Of a stretch of DNA of 64,000 bases, positions 46,965 to 55,438 are shown in pieces. The first letter of the stretch is position 1. Each line of letters begins with the position of its first letter. The translations under genes were made by a program, and so were the position numbers. The stretch is from Paenibacillus larvae subsp. larvae. GTDB lineage: Bacteria; Bacillota; Bacilli; Paenibacillales; NBRC-103111. The notes under the pieces were generated by a model, which saw only the letters and a program-made list of their open reading frames with translations, was not told the origin of the DNA and searched no databases. Location of the stretch: contig NZ_CP019687.1 in NCBI RefSeq assembly GCF_002003265.1, forward strand, positions 1,550,001 through 1,614,000, given 5' to 3'.

Positions 46965-47002
46965 AAAAAAGAGCCCCGCTTTCCAGCGAGGCGGCAGGGC
47001 TT
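46965..47002 (-). terminator. Terminator of sigA
   Basis: AGCCCCGC (46972-46979) faces GC..GCAGGGCT (46992-47001 region) and the minus strand continues in T6. It directly follows the sigA stop. Confidence 0.8.
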
Positions 47003-48130
47003 CTATTCGAGAAAATCTTTCAGCCTTTTGCTTCGGCTAGGGTGTCTTAGTTTCCGGAGGGCTTTGGCTTCAATCTGACGAATCCGCTCACGGGTTACTC
47101 CGAATACTTTTCCTACTTCTTCCAGAGTACGGGTCCGGCCATCATCCAGTCCAAACCGGAGACGAAGAACATTCTCTTCCCGCTCTGTCAGGGTGTCCAG
47201 CACGTCTTCCAGTTGTTCCTTCAATAGTTCATAGGCAGCTGCATCTGCTGGAGCCAGGGCTTCCTGATCTTCGATAAAATCTCCTAAATGAGAGTCGTCT
47301 TCTTCCCCAATAGGCGTTTCCAAAGAAACAGGTTCCTGGGCTATTTTCATGATTTCACGTACTTTGTCCGTACTAAGTTCCATTTCCTTAGCAATTTCTT
47401 CCGGAGTCGGTTCGCGTCCCAGTTCCTGGAGAAGCTGTCTGGATACACGAATCAATTTGTTGATCGTTTCCACCATATGAACCGGTATCCGGATCGTTCT
47501 GGCTTGGTCCGCAATGGCACGGGTGATAGCCTGACGGATCCACCATGTGGCATAGGTGCTAAATTTGTATCCTTTGGTATGATCGAACTTCTCTACCGCT
47601 TTAATAAGCCCCATGTTACCTTCCTGAATGAGATCAAGGAATAGCATGCCGCGTCCGACATAACGTTTAGCGATACTTACAACGAGGCGCAGGTTAGCTT
47701 CGGTAAGACGGCGTTTGGCCTCCTCATCCCCTTGCTCAATCCGTTTGGCAAGTTCTACCTCATCTTCTGCGGACAATAAAGGAACACGGCCGATTTCCTT
47801 CAGATACATTCTAACCGGATCATTGATTTTGATACCCGGAGGCAGTGTCAGATCATCCTCAAAGTTGAAATCTTCATCCTCATTATCTGTATTGCCGGGA
47901 CGAATGTTATCTTCATCATCGTCATTTTCATTGCCGACGTCAATTCCCATTTCAGACAAGTGTTCAAAAAAATCATCAATCTGCTCTGCATCCTGATCAT
48001 ATGGAGCAAGGCGGTCCATAATCTCTTTATACGTCAGCGAGGAGCGTTTCTTTCCCAATTCAATCAATTGATCTTTAACTTGCTCTAGCGTCAACTCTGT
48101 CTCTAGTTCTGTATGTTGATCGTTCGCCAT
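47003..48130 (-). CDS. sigA: RNA polymerase primary sigma factor SigA
   Basis: The housekeeping sigma factor. The 375-residue protein has region 1.1 ([16 protein letters not shown]), an acidic linker ([23 protein letters not shown]), region 1.2-2 with [29 protein letters not shown] and [13 protein letters not shown] (-10 recognition), region 3, and region 4 with [29 protein letters not shown] (-35 recognition). Length agrees with Bacillus SigA. It follows dnaG in the macromolecular synthesis operon; rpsU, the third classical member, lies 11 kb away here. Confidence 0.97.
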   Translation of the reverse strand: MANDQHTELETELTLEQVKDQLIELGKKRSSLTYKEIMDRLAPYDQDAEQIDDFFEHLSEMGIDVGNENDDDEDNIRPGNTDNEDEDFNFEDDLTLPPGIKINDPVRMYLKEIGRVPLLSAEDEVELAKRIEQGDEEAKRRLTEANLRLVVSIAKRYVGRGMLFLDLIQEGNMGLIKAVEKFDHTKGYKFSTYATWWIRQAITRAIADQARTIRIPVHMVETINKLIRVSRQLLQELGREPTPEEIAKEMELSTDKVREIMKIAQEPVSLETPIGEEDDSHLGDFIEDQEALAPADAAAYELLKEQLEDVLDTLTEREENVLRLRFGLDDGRTRTLEEVGKVFGVTRERIRQIEAKALRKLRHPSRSKRLKDFLE

Positions 48131-48176
48131 AATCCAACTCCCTCCTCCCTAGACTTTCGCAGGGCTTTCCTTCCAC

Positions 48177-50003
48177 TTACTTCAGCTGTTTCTCTAGGGC
48201 TATTATTTCACTCAATATTTGTGCAGCCCTGAGCGGATCACCACTTAGTTCCGCTTGCCGCATCTCTTCCTTCTTTTGTTTAATTTCCTGCTGCCTGGGG
48301 TATTTTTTTATTTCCCTGATATAATCATCTATGACTTTATCATTCAAACCATGTTTCGCCCCTATTAGAGCTATAGAGCTGGCCAGATTCTCAAGGTTAG
48401 TATCTTCAAGCATAGCCATATACCGTCCCAAGTTCGGCTCAGCGTATTGTGAATAATAGGCATATAAATACGCGGCTAATACGGCATGATCCTCTACGTT
48501 AAATTCGTCTCCGACCTGTTCCTGTACATATCGGCAAACTTCCGGGTCATGCATCATGATAGCCAGCAGCTGCCTTTCGGCATTATGATAAGCCGGGAAT
48601 AATGAAGGGCTCTTTTGTACCCGGTTCCCATTATTCCTAACATTATTCCACAGAAACTCTTTATTATCCCTTAAACTCTGCTTTTTTTCAAGATCAAACC
48701 GAATTGCCGCCACATCCTGCTTAAGACTTTCCAGGGATGTATCAAAATCAGAGGATAATTGCTTAAGATAATGTTCCCGGTCTATAGGCGAATGAAGTGC
48801 GGCGATCATCTTGGTCGCAGTTTTGAGGTAGCGTAGTTTGTCAAATTCATTGTGCAGTTTGAAGTTTTTGCGAATAAAAAGCAGCTTGTATTTCATGGCT
48901 GGTACAGCCTGTTCCACAATTTGCCTTACAAAGCGTTCAGGTCCGTAAGCAGTAATATACTCATCCGGGTCTTTGCCTTCCGGAATCATAGCCACTTTCA
49001 CAGCACAGCCGCTCTTCTCAAGAATAGGTATGGACTTATACGCAGCATTTTGACCCGCGGGATCTCCATCATAGCAAACAATTACGCGGTCGGCATTCCG
49101 CTTGAGAATTTCGGATTGTTCCGGAGTTAAGGCCGTACCCATTGTGGCAACAGCATTGGTTATTCCTGCTTCCCACGCTTTAATCACATCCATATAACCC
49201 TCAAGAAGCACTATCTCTCCGCTTTTTCTGGCCTCAGCCCTAGCATGATGAAGATTGTAAATACTCCGGCTTTTATTGAACAAGATCGATTCGGGACTGT
49301 TCATATATTTAGGTTTGACATCTCCAAGCGCTCTTCCTGCAAAAGCGATGATTTTCCCATGAAAATCATGCAGCGGGAACATAATACGGTCGCGAAAACG
49401 GTCTATATACCCGTTTTTATCCGATTTAATCGAAATTAAACCACCCTTTTCCATTAAGGAAAGAGAAAACTGATTGCGTTCTAATTGACGGACAAGTGTG
49501 TCCATTCTGGCCGGGGCATACCCGATCTGAAATCTATCAATCAGCTTATCGGCAATACCGCGTGACCTGAGATAGTCCAGTGCCTGTTTCCCCTGTTCGG
49601 TGTTTTTCAAAATATATTGGTATACTTTTGCGGCATGATCATGAGCTTTTATGACTTCAGTCCGTTCCTGCTGCTGTTTGGTTTGAACAGGGTCTGCCGT
49701 TTCCCATGTAATGGGAATACCCGCTTCCTCTGCCAAATGGTTGACGGCTTCCGCAAAAGAATAACCTTCTATTTCCCGAAGAAACTTAATGATGCCCCCG
49801 CCGGCACCGCAGCCAAAGCAATGATAAATTTGCCGTTCAGGCGTTACGGTAAAAGACGGCGTATTTTCGGAGTGAAACGGACACAATCCTTTCAGATAAT
49901 GTCCCTGCTTGGTTAAGTGAACATATTTGCCTACAACATCCGCTATGTCATGATGCTTAAGGACAGCTTCTATCACTTCTTCCGGAATACGTCCTACTCT
50001 CAT
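48177..50003 (-). CDS. dnaG: DNA primase
   Basis: DnaG makes RNA primers for replication. The 608-residue protein has a zinc-binding domain (GLCPFHSENTPSFTV..YHCFGCGAGG), the TOPRIM core with VLLEGYMDVIKAWEAGI and VIVCYDGDPAGQNAA, and a C-terminal helicase-binding region. The start at 50003 (AAGGTG six bases before ATG, MRVGRIPEEVIEAVL) is preferred over a TTG seven codons earlier. It is cotranscribed with sigA. Confidence 0.95.
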   Translation of the reverse strand: MRVGRIPEEVIEAVLKHHDIADVVGKYVHLTKQGHYLKGLCPFHSENTPSFTVTPERQIYHCFGCGAGGGIIKFLREIEGYSFAEAVNHLAEEAGIPITWETADPVQTKQQQERTEVIKAHDHAAKVYQYILKNTEQGKQALDYLRSRGIADKLIDRFQIGYAPARMDTLVRQLERNQFSLSLMEKGGLISIKSDKNGYIDRFRDRIMFPLHDFHGKIIAFAGRALGDVKPKYMNSPESILFNKSRSIYNLHHARAEARKSGEIVLLEGYMDVIKAWEAGITNAVATMGTALTPEQSEILKRNADRVIVCYDGDPAGQNAAYKSIPILEKSGCAVKVAMIPEGKDPDEYITAYGPERFVRQIVEQAVPAMKYKLLFIRKNFKLHNEFDKLRYLKTATKMIAALHSPIDREHYLKQLSSDFDTSLESLKQDVAAIRFDLEKKQSLRDNKEFLWNNVRNNGNRVQKSPSLFPAYHNAERQLLAIMMHDPEVCRYVQEQVGDEFNVEDHAVLAAYLYAYYSQYAEPNLGRYMAMLEDTNLENLASSIALIGAKHGLNDKVIDDYIREIKKYPRQQEIKQKKEEMRQAELSGDPLRAAQILSEIIALEKQLK

Positions 50004-50045
50004 CCTATTCACCTTCATTTCCAATAGGACACGTAATACTATTCG

Positions 50046-50519
50046 CTAACGGACGACATTCTCCTGCAAAGAAAGCAAAAGTTTTGTCAAACTTTGTAGA
50101 AAATGCCTTCTGTCCTCATCTGAAAAGGGTTTAGGGCCTTTCGTATGCTTCCCTCCACGCCTTAATTTCCCTTGTTCATGACGCCGTTCCAGTAAAAAAT
50201 CAATGGAGCCATCCTTGTAAGGCTTCCCCCGGTTTGAGAGGGCATATACGCCTTTAGCCAGCCCCAGAGCGGCCAATCCATAATCCTGGGTTACTAATAT
50301 GTCTCCGTTCTTCATATGATTGGCTATATATAAATCGGCAGACTGAGAAGAGCGGTCCACCTGTACAACCTGTATCCGTTCATTCTGTGGAAGTTCAATT
50401 CTGTGGTCAAAAGAAGCTACCATCAGAACCGGTACATCAAACCGTTTGGCTGCCAGAATAATTTCCTGTTTAACCGGACATGCATCGGCATCAACGACAA
50501 TAGTACATGAAACATTCAT
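50046..50519 (-). CDS. YaiI/YqxD family (DUF188) protein
   Basis: A 157-residue protein with IVVDADACPVKQEIILAAKR, VQVDRSSQSADLYIANHM, DILVTQDYGLAALGL and ALSNRGKPYKDGSIDFLLERR, all conserved in the YaiI/YqxD family, whose acidic residues suggest a PIN-like nuclease fold. The biological role is not established. It lies between dnaG and ppsR as yqxD does in B. subtilis. Confidence 0.88.
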   Translation of the reverse strand: MNVSCTIVVDADACPVKQEIILAAKRFDVPVLMVASFDHRIELPQNERIQVVQVDRSSQSADLYIANHMKNGDILVTQDYGLAALGLAKGVYALSNRGKPYKDGSIDFLLERRHEQGKLRRGGKHTKGPKPFSDEDRRHFLQSLTKLLLSLQENVVR

Positions 50520-50600
50520 CAGACCGGCCCTCCGATTTTCTCGTACTCCACTTCCGTAATATTATATACGATGAAGAAGAAAAAAATCCTGCTGTTTTCA

Positions 50601-51428
50601 TTAAAAAGGAATATTCCGTTTATGGATATGCTCCAAGATTAGGCTTGCCGTTTCTTCCACGGCCCTGTTTGATACATCAATCACTTTACAGCCTATTTTT
50701 TGCAGCAAGTCATGAGCATAATCCAGCTCCTTTTTTATGCGTTCCTCATTGGCATAAGTTGCATTTGCAGCAAGGCCAAGGGTACGAAGTCTTTCTTTAC
50801 GGATTGCGTTAAGCTTAACCGGATCAATAAGCAGACCGATTACCTTTTCTTTAGGCACAGAAAATATTTCTGTAGGAGGCTGCATTTCAGGAACAATCGG
50901 CACATTGGCACATTTGTATCCTTTATGGGCCAAATACATGGATAACGGGGTTTTAGATGTCCGGGAAACACCAACAAGCACAATATCAGCCTGGCAGATT
51001 CCACTAAAATCCCGACCGTCATCATATTTAACCGCAAATTCAACGGCCTCTACTTTCTTAAAATACTGTTCGTCCAATCGGTGAGTCATTCCAATTTTAC
51101 GGTTCGGTTCCTGACCAACCACCTTGCTGATGGTATCAACTATCGGTCCGAGGAGATCAATATGAATCACTTGATGCTGTGAAGCACATTCCGTTAAGTA
51201 TTGTTTCAGTTCAGGAACCACAATTGTATATACAATAATAGTATTGGATTTACTTGCTTCCTGAACAATCCGGTCAATGCTGCTTCGGTCATGTACAAAC
51301 GATATCCGCAGCATGCGGATTCGAAGAGGATAAAACTGCATGGTAGCTGCCCGGGCAACAGATTCTGCGGTTTCGCCAACTGAATCTGATATCACTAATA
51401 CGGTAGCAGCAGCTTCTGAAGAACTCAT
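50601..51428 (-). CDS. ppsR: Pyruvate, phosphate dikinase regulatory protein (kinase/pyrophosphorylase, DUF299)
   Basis: A bifunctional enzyme that uses ADP to phosphorylate, and phosphate to dephosphorylate, an active-site Thr of PPDK or PEP synthase. The 275-residue protein holds VLVISDSVGETAESVARAA, the P-loop-like VLVGVSRTSKTPLSMYLAHKG near residue 150, and IGLLIDPVKLNAIRKERL. In B. subtilis the gene (yqfL) lies after ccpN; ccpN is absent here. It has its own promoter and a leader terminator (see 51533-51657). No ppdK gene is in the window. Confidence 0.9.
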   Translation of the reverse strand: MSSSEAAATVLVISDSVGETAESVARAATMQFYPLRIRMLRISFVHDRSSIDRIVQEASKSNTIIVYTIVVPELKQYLTECASQHQVIHIDLLGPIVDTISKVVGQEPNRKIGMTHRLDEQYFKKVEAVEFAVKYDDGRDFSGICQADIVLVGVSRTSKTPLSMYLAHKGYKCANVPIVPEMQPPTEIFSVPKEKVIGLLIDPVKLNAIRKERLRTLGLAANATYANEERIKKELDYAHDLLQKIGCKVIDVSNRAVEETASLILEHIHKRNIPF

Positions 51429-51532
51429 ACCTAAGCGTTCCTTTCATTATGTAATTACATCTTAACCAGTCAGACTCAAGGTAAACGGCAGGGCTTGTTT
51501 CGGGCGAAACAGATTTAACACCCTCGCAAACA

Positions 51533-51579
51533 TAAAAACATCCCGCCTCCCATGCCACGATAAGACACAGGGACGAGAT
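51533..51579 (-). terminator. Leader terminator ahead of ppsR
   Basis: On the minus strand ATCTCGTCCC..TGTGTC (51579-51564 area) pairs with GGCATGGGAGGCGGGAT (51556-51540), about 16 pairs with one bulge, followed by GTTTTT. It lies between the ppsR promoter and its start codon, some 110 bases before the latter, so part of the transcripts should stop here. Confidence 0.75.
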
Positions 51580-51628
51580 AGCTACCTTCGATTCTACCTT
51601 ATTCCTTGCTAATTATTTTCCTTGAGTT

Positions 51629-51657
51629 ATTTTACTTGTGAAGGAGAGGTTTGTCAA
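51629..51657 (-). promoter_or_regulatory. ppsR promoter overlapping the recO stop
   Basis: TTGACA (51657-51652), a 17-base spacer and TAAAAT (51634-51629) form a near-consensus sigma-A promoter. The -35 box includes the recO stop codon. The start point would be near 51622, giving a leader of about 190 bases. Confidence 0.7.
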
Positions 51658-52406
51658 TTCTTTTTGAAATCGTATTTGTCCAACTGATCAAGTACTTTTC
51701 TTGCTTTCCACTGGACGCCCACGTGGGTGTCCATATAAGCTCTCATGCATGTTTTAAGCTGCTGCCTGGTTTCTTCTTTTACCGTAACATTTCCGAGCCT
51801 GCGAATATCCATCCCGGTAAAAAGCCGAAGCAGTTTTCGTGTATTTTCTGAAATACGGATCTTCTGTGGATCCTTATGTGTACATCCCGGACAAAGTATG
51901 CCTCCCATCAGCGAACTGAACATCATGTCCCCATCAACAGATCCGCAGGAGACACAAACATCCATAACAGGAGAATAGCCTGCCGAAGCAAGCATGGCCA
52001 TTTCAAAAATATGCACTACGATTTGCGGGTCCTTGCCTTCTTCCATGGTTTTAAGCGCGGATTTGAGCTGCTCGAACAAATATATGTTCGCCTCCCCTTC
52101 CGGAAGCATCTTGTCCACCATTTCCACCAGGTAAGAGGCATAGGCGGATAAATAGATATCTTCCCGCAATCGATGATAAGGCTCGATTATATCAGCATGA
52201 TTCAATGTGCCCATGCCGCTTTGTTTAAAGAAGACAAACTCCCCGTATATCAGCAATTGGGTTACGGCACTTAACCGGCTTTTAACTTTTTTGGCTCCTC
52301 TGGCCATAAGCCCTACTTTTCCGGCTTGTGTAAGGACAGTAATGATCTTATTTCCTTCCCCGTAATCTACGGTTCGCAAAATAATTCCTTCGATTCGATA
52401 CAGCAT
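51654..52406 (-). CDS. recO: DNA repair protein RecO
   Basis: RecO loads RecA onto SSB-coated single strands with RecR in the RecFOR pathway. The 250-residue protein has an N-terminal OB fold (MLYRIEGIILRTVDYGEGNKIITVLTQ), a helical middle, and a zinc site CVSCGS..GILCPGC with four cysteines. It sits between yqzL and the ppsR region; glyQS, which follow it in B. subtilis, are absent. Confidence 0.93.
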   Translation of the reverse strand: MLYRIEGIILRTVDYGEGNKIITVLTQAGKVGLMARGAKKVKSRLSAVTQLLIYGEFVFFKQSGMGTLNHADIIEPYHRLREDIYLSAYASYLVEMVDKMLPEGEANIYLFEQLKSALKTMEEGKDPQIVVHIFEMAMLASAGYSPVMDVCVSCGSVDGDMMFSSLMGGILCPGCTHKDPQKIRISENTRKLLRLFTGMDIRRLGNVTVKEETRQQLKTCMRAYMDTHVGVQWKARKVLDQLDKYDFKKN

Positions 52407-52447
52407 GACCGTCTTCCTTTCCTCTCCCGTGCGGCCGGCCTTATCCC

Positions 52448-52600
52448 TTACATGAACGATTCTAATGCTTGCTCGTCGTTTCTCTCCTCAGATGCTTCCC
52501 GGGGAGATTCCGCTTCCTGACTGCCTGCAATTTCTTTGAAGAGCAGATACGCATCTACATCCCCCGATAGCCAAAAATAATTCCATGAAAAGCTTCTCAA
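52448..52600 (-). CDS. YqzL family small protein
   Basis: A 50-residue protein read from TTG 52600: MRSFSWNYFWLSGDVDAYLLFKE then an acidic tail (EAESPREASEERNDEQ) ending ESFM. The WNYFWLSGDVDAYLLFKE core is the YqzL motif found between recO and era in Bacillales. GGAGAGGA lies about ten bases upstream. Role unknown. The tail is longer than in B. subtilis. Confidence 0.75.
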   Translation of the reverse strand: MRSFSWNYFWLSGDVDAYLLFKEIAGSQEAESPREASEERNDEQALESFM

Positions 52601-52704
52601 TTGTTGATCATCCTCTCCAAACAGTAATGACTAACTGATGATATGGATTAGGATGTACCAGACCCGGAAGAATATGCGTTGAAATAACTGGTAGAGAAGC
52701 TATA

Positions 52705-53607
52705 TTAATCGTTTCGAAAACCTAAATCACGGAGCACTCTCTCTTGATTGCGCCAATCTTTCTTTACTTTAACCCAAAGTTCCAGAAAAGTCTTAGTCCC
52801 AAGCAGGGCCTCGATGTCATGGCGTGCCTGCTGTCCGATCTGCTTGAGCAAGGCTCCTTGTTTCCCAATTATAATACCTTTTTGGGAGTCTCTTTCCACA
52901 AAAATAACGGCAGAAATTCGGACTACACCGTTTTCTTCGACACGTATGTCTTCAATAGTAACAGCAATGGAATGAGGAATTTCCTCTCTCGTCAAGTGCA
53001 GAATTTTCTCCCTGATTAATTCTGCGACAACGAATTGTTCCGGATGATCAGTTACCTGATCGGCAGGATAATATTGAGGCCCCTCCTCCAGATACTTTGT
53101 TATTTGTTCCAGCATGGTAGTTACATTGTTGCCCTGAAGAGCTGAAACCGGAACAATTTCGGTAAACGGGTACAGCTCTTTATAAGTCGAGATCACCGGG
53201 AGCAGATCTTCCGGATGTACCTTGTCAATCTTATTGAGAACAAGAATCACAGGGGTCTGGACTGATTTTAATTGTTCTATAATGAAACGGTCCCCGCCCC
53301 CAATGCCTTCGGCCACATCAACCAGAAACAAAATGGCGTCAACTTCTGCCAGTGTACTATGGGCCACCTTCATCATGTAATCACCCAGTTTGGATTGAGG
53401 CTTATGTATTCCGGGTGTGTCCAAAAATACAATCTGGGCATGTTCAGTAGTATAGACACCGTGTATTTTGTTCCGCGTTGTCTGGGGCTTGTCCGACATA
53501 ATAGCTATTTTTTGGCCAATCACTTGATTCATGAGCGTGGATTTGCCCACATTCGGCCGGCCGATCAAGGCGACAAATCCAGATTTAAATCCTTTTTTGT
53601 TGGTCAT
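52705..53607 (-). CDS. era: GTPase Era
   Basis: Era binds 16S rRNA near its 3' end and assists 30S assembly. The 300-residue protein has G1 [16 protein letters not shown] near residue 16, G2/G3 with [13 protein letters not shown]4 LNKIDKV, G5 VSALQG, and the C-terminal KH domain with [32 protein letters not shown] lies six bases before the ATG. Position between yqzL and cdd is standard. Confidence 0.96.
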   Translation of the reverse strand: MTNKKGFKSGFVALIGRPNVGKSTLMNQVIGQKIAIMSDKPQTTRNKIHGVYTTEHAQIVFLDTPGIHKPQSKLGDYMMKVAHSTLAEVDAILFLVDVAEGIGGGDRFIIEQLKSVQTPVILVLNKIDKVHPEDLLPVISTYKELYPFTEIVPVSALQGNNVTTMLEQITKYLEEGPQYYPADQVTDHPEQFVVAELIREKILHLTREEIPHSIAVTIEDIRVEENGVVRISAVIFVERDSQKGIIIGKQGALLKQIGQQARHDIEALLGTKTFLELWVKVKKDWRNQERVLRDLGFRND

Positions 53608-53619
53608 ATTTTCCTCCTA

Positions 53620-53683
53620 AAGTTTTTGCTAAAGCAAAAACACTTCGTAAGCGTTGGCTTTAAGTTTTTACTAAAGCAAAAAC
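53620..53683. repeat. Pair of 22-base hairpin repeats ahead of era
   Basis: A 22-base unit beginning AAGTTTTTGCTAAAGCAAAA at 53620-53641 recurs at 53662-53683 with one mismatch (G to A). The first unit is itself an inverted repeat (GTTTTTGC/GCAAAAAC). They lie in the 87-base cdd-era gap, just upstream of the era ribosome site. A small dispersed repeat element or an mRNA structure affecting era translation is possible. Confidence 0.7.
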
Positions 53684-53694
53684 AAATTGCGGGC

Positions 53695-54105
53695 TTAATC
53701 TTCCGGTTGTACATCTTTGGGTGAAAAAGCTCCGGGAAGCAAATCCTTTACAGTACATTCTGTAAAGTTACCTTTTAAATTCCCCATGTATACGGGCATA
53801 TCCGGACCGCAAAGCTCAACTAGGACCTGGCGGCATACTCCACAAGGTGAAATTGGTCCTTCTGTATCCCCAATCACGGCAATAGCCTGAAAAGAACCCG
53901 GCTCGTATCCGTCCGCAATAGCCCGAAAGGCGGCTGTCCGCTCCGCGCAGTTGGTCGGGCCAAAAGCCGCATTTTCCACGTTACAGCCAAGATGAACCCG
54001 TCCGTCCTTCGCTAGAAGAGCCGCTCCTACCTTAAAATGAGAATAGGGTGTATAAGCTTTTTCTCTAACTTCTTTTGCCAGTTCCATTAATTGTTTGACG
54101 TCCAT
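53695..54105 (-). CDS. cdd: Cytidine deaminase
   Basis: Cdd converts cytidine and deoxycytidine to uridine forms in pyrimidine salvage. The 136 residues show the zinc site with CNVENAAFGPTNCAERTAA (Cys and catalytic Glu) and PCGVCRQVL, the tetrameric Bacillus form. The C-terminus ends in a short acidic tail, PKDVQPED. It lies between dgkA and era as in Bacillus. Confidence 0.95.
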   Translation of the reverse strand: MDVKQLMELAKEVREKAYTPYSHFKVGAALLAKDGRVHLGCNVENAAFGPTNCAERTAAFRAIADGYEPGSFQAIAVIGDTEGPISPCGVCRQVLVELCGPDMPVYMGNLKGNFTECTVKDLLPGAFSPKDVQPED

Positions 54106-54121
54106 GAATATCTCATCCTTC

Positions 54122-54838
54122 CTATAACATAATCGTTAGCCAATACCCTCCCAGGGGAACAATTAATCCGGCCAGTATGCCGAACAAACAAGTCTTCCAG
54201 GCAAGGGTCCGTCTCAGCCAGGGAATAGAACACTGAATAATTGCAGTAATAATAAGGGCCATTCCTGTCCATGGCCACGAAACCGTGTACAAACCAAGCA
54301 CGACAGATAGGGATACTCCAATTCCGCAAAATCCGTGGGGACGAGGCAATTCCATGCTGCGCCCCTGTTTCGAAACGGCAAAAGCATCCCACATACAAAG
54401 AATTAGCCAAGACAGCAAAACGAGACCGCCGGCTTCCCCCAAATCCAGTTTTTGACAAGAGGTGAATCCTGTTTCGATTCGTTCCCATATAGCCTTTCCC
54501 AAAACTGCCGTTCCTGTTAACATGGCCAATATGGATACTGCCAGAACTGCACCCGCTGCAGTATCCTTTGCCACTTTTGTAAGCGGATGATACTCGGGTG
54601 TGACTAAATCGATTGTTTTTTCAATGGCAGTATTCACGAGTTCCAAAGCTATAACCAGCAATATGCTCATATAAATCAGTATCCACTTCATATTACTTAA
54701 CCGCAAAAGAAGCGATACTAGTATAACCAGAAAAGCGGCTGTAAAGTGGAATTTCATATTGCGCTGGGTTAACAGAGCATAAAGGATTCCTTCGTAGGCA
54801 TAACCGAATCCCCGGATCCACCGCTTTACCGTATTCAC
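54122..54838 (-). CDS. dgkA: Undecaprenol/diacylglycerol kinase with extra membrane domain
   Basis: Residues 1-120 are a DgkA-type kinase: [61 protein letters not shown] with the catalytic Glu and Asn. In Gram-positives this enzyme phosphorylates undecaprenol for cell-wall recycling. About 115 further residues with three to four helices follow ([40 protein letters not shown]), so the protein is 238 instead of about 125 residues. The extension has no motif I can name. It overlaps ybeY by four bases. Confidence 0.88.
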   Translation of the reverse strand: MNTVKRWIRGFGYAYEGILYALLTQRNMKFHFTAAFLVILVSLLLRLSNMKWILIYMSILLVIALELVNTAIEKTIDLVTPEYHPLTKVAKDTAAGAVLAVSILAMLTGTAVLGKAIWERIETGFTSCQKLDLGEAGGLVLLSWLILCMWDAFAVSKQGRSMELPRPHGFCGIGVSLSVVLGLYTVSWPWTGMALIITAIIQCSIPWLRRTLAWKTCLFGILAGLIVPLGGYWLTIML

Positions 54839-55347
54839 CGCAGAAGTCCTGCCTGTGATAAAATAAGTTCTTGCTTAGCAAACATTTTCTTCTCCTCATC
54901 CTCAGTTTGATGATCGTAACCGACCAGATGAAGGAAGCCGTGAACAAATAGAAAACCCAATTCCCGTTCGAAGGAATGACCATACTCTTCTGCTTGTTCT
55001 ATCGTCTTGGGGATAGAGATAATAATATCGCCAAGCGGCTCTACTATTTTATCTTCAAGTACCGCTTCTATCCCGTCCTCATCCAGCTCACCATAACTGA
55101 TTATCAACTCGTCCTCGCCCATTTCCTGCATGGCAAAGGAGAGCACATCTGTCGGCCGGTCAATTCCGCGATACTGGCGGTTTAACTCATGAATCATATC
55201 ATTATTCACAAACGTCAGTGTAACTTCCCCATCTTCGATTCCTTCTTCCTTGCCGGCCAGGGCAAGAAGCTGTTCGAGACGATCTATCCATTCCTGCTTC
55301 ATGTCCAGTACTTCTTGCTCGTTCGTCCAGTCCAATCGCAATGGCAT
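54835..55347 (-). CDS. ybeY: Endoribonuclease YbeY (rRNA maturation factor)
   Basis: YbeY is a zinc endoribonuclease for 16S rRNA 3' end processing and ribosome quality control. The 170-residue protein has the strand [19 protein letters not shown] and the metal-binding motif [16 protein letters not shown] (H-x3-H-x5-H). It lies between pgpH and dgkA in the usual order; the four-base overlap with dgkA suggests coupling. Confidence 0.94.
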   Translation of the reverse strand: MPLRLDWTNEQEVLDMKQEWIDRLEQLLALAGKEEGIEDGEVTLTFVNNDMIHELNRQYRGIDRPTDVLSFAMQEMGEDELIISYGELDEDGIEAVLEDKIVEPLGDIIISIPKTIEQAEEYGHSFERELGFLFVHGFLHLVGYDHQTEDEEKKMFAKQELILSQAGLLR

Positions 55348-55399
55348 TCAATTCCCCTCCTTTCCCGTTTTTTAGTCTTAGGTCATGCTTCACGGGCAC

Positions 55400-55431
55400 G
55401 ATAGACCTATCCTCTTCCAGATAGGTCTATC
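55400..55431. repeat. Perfect 12-base inverted repeat after pgpH
   Basis: GATAGACCTATC (55400-55411) and GATAGGTCTATC (55420-55431) form a perfect stem with an eight-base loop, right after the pgpH stop. No T-run follows, so it is a hairpin without full terminator form. It could reduce expression of ybeY and dgkA relative to phoH and pgpH. Confidence 0.65.
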
Positions 55432-55438
55432 CTTTACA

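Noticed and set aside
51289-51558. Alternative 89-codon minus-strand frame overlapping the ppsR start
   Set aside because: It begins within the terminator hairpin, runs in another frame over ppsR, and has no family features.
51540-51600. Complete T-box riboswitch before ppsR
   Set aside because: Only the terminator and a worn AAGGTAGC element are present. From the promoter to this element there are fewer than 50 bases, too few for stem I and a specifier loop.
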